A DNA stretch of 64,000 nt from Sphaerosporella brunnea (Eukaryota > Ascomycota > Pezizomycetes > Pezizales > Pyronemataceae), in contig VXIS01000005.1 of the NCBI GenBank assembly GCA_008704415.1, positions 186,001-250,000 on the forward strand, in the 5' to 3' direction. The notes under the pieces were generated by a model. It was not told the origin of the DNA and searched no databases. It saw only the letters and a program-made list of their open reading frames with translations. Each line of letters begins with the position of its first letter. Position 1 is the stretch's first letter. Position numbers and translations under genes: made by a program. Below, in pieces: positions 55,496 to 64,000 of this stretch.

Positions 55496-58400
55496 ATGCT
55501 CCTCCCCGGCCACCCGCAATCCACGCCACAGGCCGTAACCGCGGGCACATGGGCGCGCAATCGCATCATCGCCTACATCTCCGGCACATCACTTGTGGTC
55601 CTCGATGGCGTCCACACGCTCATACAGACACTGTACCCATCCGAGATCCACCGGCTACACGCGGCCGTGCTCGATGAGCGAACGGGAAAGATCGCATGTT
55701 GCGCTGAGCGAAAAGTGTGGGTGTTTCGTCCGAACGGGAGGGGAGGGGATTACTTGAAGGTGAGCTCTGGGGAAGGAAGCTCTTCGGGGATCGAGTGGGG
55801 CAGCAGGAACGCTAAAATCCCACGTAGTGGGAGTTACAAACCCAGATCACACTTGACGCGACCGAGGATGACGACGCGACTACGCTTTCGTGGGGTACGG
55901 ACCAGGAGCTGCTGGTTGGAAGCACCAACTCGTTGACGCTCTGGGCTACTGCGCCGAATAATCGCGACACGGCGGATGTGCGGTTACTTTGGCGGCGGAG
56001 GATCGCGAACCCGGCGTTGCTGGTGGTGTTCAGCGCGGACGCTTCGCTCGTCGCTACCGTTGCTGAAAATGATCGCCTCGTGAAGATTTGGTGGAAGGTT
56101 TCCATCGGCGCTGACGATAATCAGTTTGATTTCTGCTACCTGCCCCACCCGCGCGCGATGACGTGGATGCAATGGAGGCAACCGGTCCACCCAGATGAGT
56201 CCGTCGACAATGTCCTGTACACCATCACCGTCGACCAGGTGCTGCGCGTGTGGGCGCCGGTGTACCCGCATGATATCCATGTACTGCAGCTGTGGGCGGT
56301 GGTGGATCTGCGCGAGTCCATTCCGCGTGCGCCCGGCGAGCCCGCAAATGACCTCCACCACGCATTGATAATAGACAACAAAGTATTTCGGCTCGGGGTT
56401 GAGCAAGCGGTAGCCACGGCGGGCAACAGCAATCATGAAATGGAAACGCTACAGCGGCTGATAGAGATTGCGAACCGGTCTCCTGAGATCATTATAGTAT
56501 TTGATTCTCGGGGGAAAATGAGTGCGTGGGGCCTGGAAAACGTGGCATGCAAAGCTCGGAAAACAACAAATCTGTTTAGCATCGTGCAATCGGAAAATTC
56601 GGGCTTCGAGTGTGGTACCCGTGAGGTGAGGTTTCTGGCATTTGTGGGCGGGGAGGGGTTGACGGTGTTGGCGCACGATTTTGAGGGGAGAATAACTTGG
56701 CTCGAGGCGAGACTCCAGCAATTGCTAGATCCGTTGCCCAATGGCCCGAGGCTTAAGGTCAAGGGCATTTGGACGGGCCATGATGGCGCGGTCGAATCGC
56801 TGGTCAGAACCGCTGATGGAAGGAGCTTGCTGAGTTCGACTCGGGCGAACGAACATCTTGTGTGGACCAAGTTTCAGATTGGTGGTGCCACTACATTGCT
56901 TAGGGAAAGTGTGCTCCAACCGCTTGATGAAGTCGAAAGGGCTGTGATACTGGAGAATGGTAGGCCGGAAGTCCCCGACGGGAATCCTGGTTTTTGCTTA
57001 CAACCATCAGGTGATTTCATCATGACACTGCACGCGGATAATGTTGCACTGTGGGACACTCGATCCAGCATCTCGACCGAGCTGGCTCGGTGTGAATTCC
57101 AAAGTATGGCTAAGATGTTGTGCTTGCTGCTACTACCAGAGATCATTGTCGACCCGCCAACATATCATGTCGTCGCTGTCGACGAGAACATGACCGGAAT
57201 CGCATGGCAGGTGACACTTCCGTTGCGGTCATCCAAAAGCAACGGCATCAATGGAAATACCCCGTACCTTAAGGAGTTGGCAAAGTTCGACCTAGGGCCG
57301 CGTGATGGCCTGCTGGCGATCGTTCCAATTGACCCTGTGGGATGGAATGCTGTGCTCTCGGAAAGCTTAGACATGTTTTCCCGCGAGGTCGCGACAACAA
57401 TATCCAAATCAGGCTTGCTGCGCTCCTGGACGGTTAAAGTGTACCAGAAGGACGCAAAACTCAAGTGGTTAGCCACATCAACAGTAGAAACTGGCATCAA
57501 GAATGTATCTCTGTCGAAAGGCAACTCAATACGCAAAATAGCCTTGGTCGACGAGTCTAGGACTGAGCTGACTATCTGGGACTCTAAAGCCGCACAGCTG
57601 GAGTATTCTCAAGTATCTGGTGAAGGTGATATAATCCGGGACCTGGATTTCACGTCAACCCCACAGAGTCAATCAATTCTTGCGGTGGGATTCCCGCACA
57701 AAGTGGTGCTTATTAGCCAGCTTCGCTACGACTACCTCAACGCTGGCCCGGCCTGGGCACCATTCAGAGAAATCGACATCTCGGGTGTTACGCCGCACCC
57801 CATCGGGGACTCGATATGGCTCCAGGATGGTGGGCTGGTGATCGGCTGTGGAAATCAGTTATTGTTGTACCCACGAAAAATCCAGGGCGAGGATAAAATG
57901 CTTGACTCCCTACATCTGACATCACATTCAAAAAAGAAGATGGACGATATCTTCGACATCGTCTCAGAGCTGAACGGACCGCTGCCGGTCTACCATCCAC
58001 AGTTCTTGCAACAATGCATTCTTGCCGGCAAGTCTAAGTTGGTCGAGTTGCTTCTGGTGAAGCTATACAAGGAACTGAGGCATTACCACGAGGAGATTGG
58101 GTTGGACCCGTTTCTGGGCCTATCAGTCGATACATACATCACGCGCGAGCAGGTAGGTCTCACAACCGCCATTTCCTAGGTAGAAAATGAGAAAATGATT
58201 GACAACCTGTAGCCTCCAGCACTGAACAGAAGGGCCAGTACATTTTCGCCATTTTTTGAGTCATACCGGGAGAATGATGAGCTTTCGACCTTTGACGAGG
58301 ATCTAGCGGCAAAGCTTTGTGAACTGCTCATGAACATCGCTTTACCGCACATGACCGGTCCGGAGCAGATCAACCTGGCCGTGATTGTGGAGTCCATGGC

Positions 58401-59629
58401 CCAGGTAGCTAAGCACCGTCGATCGATGGACGAGCAAGGTGCTCAATACCTTCTTTTCTTTCGCCAGCATCTTCTGCGCCGTGAGCCCGAGATGTCCTGG
58501 CGAGAGATCACGTGGGCCTTCCATAGCGATTCACAGGAGATTCTTGTCGACACTGTCAATCGCAACTGCCAGGAGCGGATGCTGTGGAGCCAAGCACGGG
58601 AGTCCGGGATCTTCATGTGGCTGCGAGACCAGGAGGCCATCAAAAGGCAGTTTGAAGCCATTGCTCGAAACCAGTACACAAAATCCGACGAAAAGGATCC
58701 CGTAGATTGCTCCCTCTATTACATGGCCCTCAAGAAAAAGAATGTCCTTCTAGGTTTGTGGCGGATGGCAAGCTGGCACAGAGAGCAAGCACCCACCATC
58801 AAATTCCTATCCAACAACTTCAACGAGCCGCGATGGAAAACCGCTGCCTTGAAGAATGCCTACGCCCTGATGGGGAAGCACCGTTTTGGTGAGCTTATCC
58901 CCCTCTGGACCTTAAGCATTGCTAACACACGGATATATAGAATATGCGGCCGCCTTCTTCCTCCTCGCCGACTCCCCCGCAGACGCAGTCTCCGTGATCT
59001 TTAGCTCCATGCACGACCCACAACTCGCCATAACCATCGCACGAGTATACGAGGGCAGCGACTCGGGGCCAGTGCTGCGCAACCTGTTGGAAACCAGGAT
59101 CCTCCCATCAGCGATCGGCGACGGCAACCGGTGGCTGACAGCCTGGGCGTTGTGGATCCTAAAACGCAAAGACACAGCCGTCCGCGCCCTGCTCTCACCG
59201 CTATCCACCCTGCTCCCGGAAATTTCCAGCAACCCCGACCCTAGCAGCCGACTCTTCCTCCTCAACGACCCCGCGCTCATCATCTTCTACAAATACATCC
59301 GCGAGCGCACCACCACCACGCTCAAAGGCGCACACCAAATCACGCCGGCGATGGAGTGGGATTTCGTCATCGACACTGCCAGGGTCTATGACCGCATGGG
59401 CTGCGACCTCCTCGCGCTGGATTTGGTCAAGAACTGGGAGTTCCTGCGGGTGGAGAGGCAGCGGGGTAGGAATCTGCTGCGCCAGAGGAGGAATAGCCTC
59501 ATCATTGCGGATGACCCGATGCCGCATGCCAACGGCGACGAGGTGCAGGAGAAGGCGCCGTGGAAGGAGGGCTTGGTCAAGCCCCCTGCTGCCGTGTGGG
59601 AGGAGCCGGATATGAGTTGGGCTTTTTAG
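55496..59629 (+). CDS. RAV1: RAVE complex subunit Rav1 (V-ATPase assembly)
   Basis: Exons are 55496-55759, 55828-58152, 58213-58888 and 58941-59629 (1317 aa). Rav1 is the scaffold of the RAVE complex, which with Rav2 and Skp1 reassembles the V1 and Vo sectors of the vacuolar proton pump. The N-terminal ~650 residues are WD-type beta-propeller sequence (VVLDGVHTLIQTL, LSWGTDQELLVGS, NDRLVKIWWKV, MTWMQWRQP, YTITVDQVLRVW). The Rav1p_C domain follows at about 700-1180 (VYHPQFLQQCILAGK, GLSVDTYI, LAVIVESMAQV, HLLRREPEMSWREITWAFHS split across text, MALKKKNVLLGLWR, AAAFFLLADSPADAV). The three introns are 68, 60 and 52 nt. Length fits fungal Rav1. Confidence 0.94.
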
Positions 59630-60514
59630 GGCGGATTGTGGTGATAACGTGGGCTTGGTAACTTCACGGCGTTCGTCTTTTTTTTTTTTTTTTTTTTTTT
59701 TTGGCATTTGGCATTTGGTATAACTTTTTTTTTTTCTTCGCGATGGGGAGGAGCTCGTGGGAAATAATTTGTCGCTAGATTTAGATCTATCTACCTAGAA
59801 TGTAGAGAGAAGGCAAACACGTGTCAAGTGATTATTATGATTTCCGGGCCGAATTCCTTTACATGAAGCGCAGCTACATACTCCCTCAAGCTCTCACAAG
59901 CATGCCCACACTGCAATGCCGGTACCGCAGCAGAAACTCCCGTTCATCGAGTGACAACACATTCACATTGACTGCATTGTTTCTTTCTCTCTATCCAACC
60001 GAAAAAAACGCAGCGCTAGATACTTCAATTCACCGCCCATGAAAGGGGGGGAAGGAAAAAAAAAGGAAAATATTACACAGACCAGAGCCGGCCTTAGAAG
60101 GTGCGCAGCTTCTATGTGGCTGAACTATCTCGATCAAGGAAATAGGAGGGGAAGGAGAACAAACAAAGAAGATAATAGATATGCGAACCAGGCAAGAGAG
60201 AAGAAGGGGGAGGGGGAGGGGGAGGGGGAGGGGCGAAAGGCACAAAAAAAACCACACAGGTATCTCATGCAAAAAAAGCAGCAATCAAATGACCTCACTA
60301 AAGACATCTTCATCAAATAATTCACCATTCAACCTCCCATAAAAAATTTGCGGAAAAAAATACGATCGTTCCCGCTTGCATCTGACATCATAAGCCCTTG
60401 CCTCACAGGAACCAACCATTTCTTTTTTTTTCCAGCTCCCATGTACACATCCAGCTTCATTATTATTCACATAGCATCAAAATTAACGTCCACCGCCTTT
60501 GTAGTTCCTTCATT
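59630..60514. other. Convergent intergenic region, RAV1 / SH3 gene
   Basis: 885 bp between convergent genes. It has a T25 run (59678-59702) and a GGGGGA tandem run at about 60205-60232. No gene is supported; both 3' UTRs are expected here. Confidence 0.5.
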
Positions 60515-62557
60515 TCACATGGCGTGAAATACTGGCTGAGACAAGGGCCGCGGCTGTTGCACAGGTGGCTGCTGCTGCTCGAGTTGAAGTGACTGCCGCT
60601 GTGGCTGGTGCTGTGGTTCGGCTGGCTGTAGCTGGGGAGGCAATTCGAAGTTGAGTTCCTCCGTCTTGTTCTCGATTTGTTGCTGTAGCTGCACTACCTG
60701 TTGAACGGGTTGGACGGGCTCAACTGGCTGAGCCGGCTGAACTGGCTGCACCTGTTCGACTGGCTGCACATGCTCGACTGGCTTCAGCGGCTGCGCCGGC
60801 TGAACTGGTTCGATCAGCTGCGATGGTTCGGCGGGCTGCTCAAAGTTGGGCATCTCCAGCGTTTGCTCCATGGCCGTGTTCTCGGCCTCATCAGAGCTAG
60901 TCTGGTTCGACAACGGGCTAGGACGAATTGGCGCGATTGCCAGTCTTGGTGTCGAAGTAACGGGGCTCTGGGGTTGCGGCGAGGCATGCGGATCATCGAC
61001 CGAGGGGGAAACAGTTATGGTAGGCGTCGGCGGCGGCGCACAGGACGATAAGCGGGCCGCAGGCTTGTATTGCGGCCTCTGGTAGCCTGCGCCAGGAATG
61101 CGGATGGCTGGACTCATGGGACGGGGTGCAGGGCTTTGAGAGCGGATAGCTGGGCTCTGAGGACGCGGTGATTGTCCTACAGGAGCGCCGTTAGGGAAAT
61201 CGGGACGGGGAGGACCACGGTGGGCGCCATTGGGACGAGGCTTGACGGGTCTTTGGGAAAGGCAAGTCCGGGGACAAACACCTTGCTGGCTGCGGTCGAG
61301 ACGAATGCAAAGAGCCCAACCGTCATCATACTCGTGGAGAATCCGGACAAGCTGGCCTCCTTTAAGCTCCAATTCGTCGCCCATAGACGGTGTGAAATCC
61401 ATTTGCACCCTATGAACCGGAGCGGTAGCTGCGCTCGGAAGACCTGCAACCATTGGTGTGTTGAAGGGTCCAGATACAGAGGAATCGGTGAACGAAGACG
61501 GAGTAGGCGAAGACGGCCCCTTGGGAGGCAGAGGAAGAGCGCTCGTACCAGCACTCTCCAGGCCCACGGGCACGACATGAGATTGGTCAAGAACCAATGC
61601 AGGCGGTGGCTCCTTGCGAGATGGAGAACGGCCCAGCCCTGACCGTTGAGTTTTCGGTGCTTTCTGAGCAGCGGCCGCGGAAGCTAGGCAGGCAGCGCCA
61701 GCACCTGCGTCAGAACCGTCGATGTTCGGCATGAACTGAGTGACAGGACGAAGGGAGATGCGTGGCGCCCGCTCAGAAGTAATTGACGGACTCGGGGCAA
61801 GTTTCTCATCGAATTCGGTAACCGCTGCAACAGGAATGGGAGAGGGAACGGGACTTGAGGGAGCACCAGCGCCGACAGCAGCACCGACAGCAGCGCGAGT
61901 AGCGGGGCCGGCAACAGGGGTAGGACCGCTTCCATTGAATGCATTCTTTTCGTCTGCCAAGTTTCCATATGCCTCTTGTTTCTTTTGCTGCGCCTTTCTT
62001 CGGAAGAAAAGGACACTAAGAATTGCGGCGACAATGAAAATGGCGACACCAGCAGCAGCCAAACCCGCAGTTGCGCCAGAGGACAATCCACCACTTGTGG
62101 AGGCAGCACTGCTCACAGCGGCATGCGAAGCGGTGGAGGACGGAGTCTGCGAACCAGCCGAGGACCCAAGCGCGGTCAAGATGCTTGAGCTACTGGTTGT
62201 GCTCGAGCCCTCTTGCAACGAACCTTCCTGGCGTCAGCCTTAAACATGTCGCAGACTTTAATGCAACTTACTGGATGTCTGAGTTGAAGTCGACTTGGCC
62301 TGCGTTGTGGTCGCTAATGTCGTCCTTTGGGCAGTGGTTTTTTGATCGGGTGTACTCGTAGTCTTCGCTTCCTTTGTTCTTTGCGTCGATGATGGGGTTA
62401 TCGCAACAGGCGCTCCAACTATTCCCCCTCCCACCGACCTAATCCCAGTCGCTGATGGATCGAAAAAGATCGTCTTGGTGACAACAGCGGGATTTCTCTT
62501 TTCGTGGCGACGATGAGCGCGGTGGGCCCTCGCTCGGAGGTGACGATGTCCTTCCAT
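60515..62557 (-). CDS. Single-pass membrane protein with cytoplasmic SH3 domain
   Basis: Complement of 60515-62223 and 62272-62557 (664 aa). Layout: His/Arg-rich N-terminus, Ser/Thr-rich outer part, one transmembrane helix at about 147-169 (GLAAAGVAIFIVAAILSVLF) followed by RRK, a disordered linker, an SH3 domain at about 367-419 (HRVQMDFTPSMGDELELKGGQLVRI split: DELEL, GWALCIRL, GVCPRTCL), and a Pro-rich tail with PVQP/EPVQP repeats and a Gln-rich end. The order resembles yeast Fus1 and osmosensor-like fungal SH3 proteins, so a role in polarised growth or signalling at the plasma membrane is inferred. The 48-nt intron has a GTAAGT donor; the acceptor GAAG (not the nearer CCAG) restores frame and sits about 9 nt after a CTGAC branch site. 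Confidence 0.82.
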
Positions 62558-64000
62558 GACGGATATTCTTCTATTATGATTTTATATTCGTGAAAACAAG
62601 TGATCGAGTTGCTGATGTGTGTGATATTACCGCACCGGTGTTTACTGTTGCTATGCGAAGGAATGTCTGGAGTACTGCGTTTGCCCGAAACGAGTGGAAT
62701 GTTGTGATTTGTTTGCTGATAAATGAAGGGCAGCAAACGTGGGGGAGAGCGGATTGTCGATTGCAACGGTTGGGTGGACCGGCGAGAACGACAACAACAA
62801 GAGAGCAGAGGGTTGGCGGTGGGGGGGGGAGTAAAAGGGAGGGAAGGAGGAGGATGCATCCTTCTTTGGGGGGGGGGGTGGTTTGGTTGATGGTGTTGCT
62901 GGGCACTGCATGATGCGAGTGCGCGCTCTCGGGGGGGGTGGTGAAACCGCAGGTGGAATCAGGCAGGGGATGTTCGATTGAGCGGTGCGATTGGCTGGCA
63001 GGGGGCAGGACGAAAAGAAGAGCAGCATCCTTGCTTGCGTTAAAATGAGATGACGAGCACATGTTGTTGATTGTTGGGCGGACTTGGTGGCGACGCAGCG
63101 GCGGCAGCAACGATGGACTCTGAATCTTGCCATCATCACAGTCATGATATCGATGCTCTTCGATCCACTCTACGGACTGGACAGAGACAGCAGCCAACGA
63201 GCATTGCCGAACAACCTCTACCCCGTTGGATATGATCTCGATTTTGTTCCGGCCACAATACCGATCGGGTCAACGGTGTCGATGCAGCCGTGGCGCTTCG
63301 CTTTCGGTTCAGCAAATTTAAACACAGTCGCACCAAGGCTGTGATATCGACATCGTATTCCAGGAAAAAGCACACACACAGGAAAGCCATCATGAAGAAA
63401 CTCGCCCTCGTCCATCCAGCAAAGCAACCAGCGATCACGATTCACAGATTCGCAAGCCGTAAAATTCTCCGCTTCCTGGAGCGAATACTAGACAGTGTGA
63501 AAGATCGTCGCTCATCGTAAAAGGCGCGGCACTAATGCAGGAACGCCTGCTGCGTCTCGCAGCCTTGTCCGTTCTCGTCAACCCCACCGAACGCCCCCCA
63601 ACTTTCGCCGACTCCGACTCCGAGTAGGGATGTCAAAAGACAGTGTCGGATGGTGGCGGACAGCCAGAACCAGCCCAAGGGGGTTCATTCATCATGCCTA
63701 TCAACTAAGCCTAATACGGCGGCTTCGAGTGATAAAACGTGCTTATATATATGTAATCTCACTCGAGGGGCCCGCAGCAGAGAGGATGCTCTCCGGAGGG
63801 AAGAGCAGCCGCCTTCGCTTTATGGGCTGTGCAAGGTAACAAGCTGCTGGGAGCCATATCTACCAAGATCCTGAAGGTTCCCCACATGGGACCTTGATTT
63901 ATCGGTCAAGCTACTGGCACGCCGACATCGAAGTTGATGAACAGTTAATTGGACCCTAGCCCTGAATCCGAAAGAATTAGGGCATAGGGCTTCGCACACG
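62558..64000. other. Upstream region of the SH3 gene and window end
   Basis: 1.44 kb without a supported gene. G runs near 62821-62830 and 62868-62878 mark the promoter side. ORFs at 63084-63520 and 63630-63874 have no recognisable features. A gene continuing beyond the window cannot be excluded. Confidence 0.4.

Overview
The window is nuclear DNA of a filamentous ascomycete (Pezizomycotina). The evidence is many short introns of about 46-75 nt (GT...AG, with CTAAC/CTGAC-type branch sites shortly before the acceptor) and fungal-specific families: an Xbp1-type APSES regulator, an Rpn4-type proteasome regulator, a Rav1 protein, a Kex2-processed GPI protein and a fungal SH3/single-TM protein. 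I cannot place it to class or genus. It is a chromosomal segment of mostly housekeeping genes, not a biosynthetic cluster.

Layout. 0.6-8.7 kb: a J-domain protein (+), diphthamide enzyme DPH5 (+) and a TBC Rab-GAP (-). 8.7-12.2 kb: a gene-poor stretch with a 455-bp hAT-type MITE and a small cysteine-rich GPI protein (-) that simple ORF calling misses because it lies in three short exons. 12.2-17.8 kb: DNA topoisomerase II (+, seven exons). 17.8-24.4 kb: a long empty stretch, then the Xbp1-type regulator (+). 24.4-26.5 kb: a glutathione S-transferase (+) converging on the PP2A leucine carboxyl methyltransferase PPM1 (-). 28.6-29.9 kb: an alpha/beta hydrolase in six exons (+). 30.9-32.3 kb: a double-hairpin TA-flanked MITE beside a decayed hAT transposon with intact terminal repeats and an 8-bp target duplication. 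33.6-35.6 kb: an Rpn4-like zinc-finger factor (-). 35.6-43.9 kb: a gene desert with another TA-flanked MITE. 43.9-49.7 kb: NAF1 (-) divergent from ALG9 (+). 50.0-59.6 kb: a heme-dependent N-demethylase-like protein, Sfi1 and Rav1 (all +). 60.5-62.6 kb: an SH3 membrane protein (-).

The genes do not form one pathway. They cover translation factor modification (DPH5), H/ACA snoRNP assembly (NAF1), N-glycosylation (ALG9), PP2A methylation (PPM1), V-ATPase assembly (Rav1), spindle-pole duplication (Sfi1), chromosome topology (TOP2) and stress/proteasome transcription (Xbp1-like, Rpn4-like). The main novelties are the 12-cysteine GPI protein, three MITE-like elements and a hAT relic with readable insertion footprints, an altered TOPRIM motif in TOP2, and several introns whose retention would leave an open or nearly open frame. 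Exon models were built by hand from splice signals, frame continuity and family resemblance. No alignment or expression data were available.
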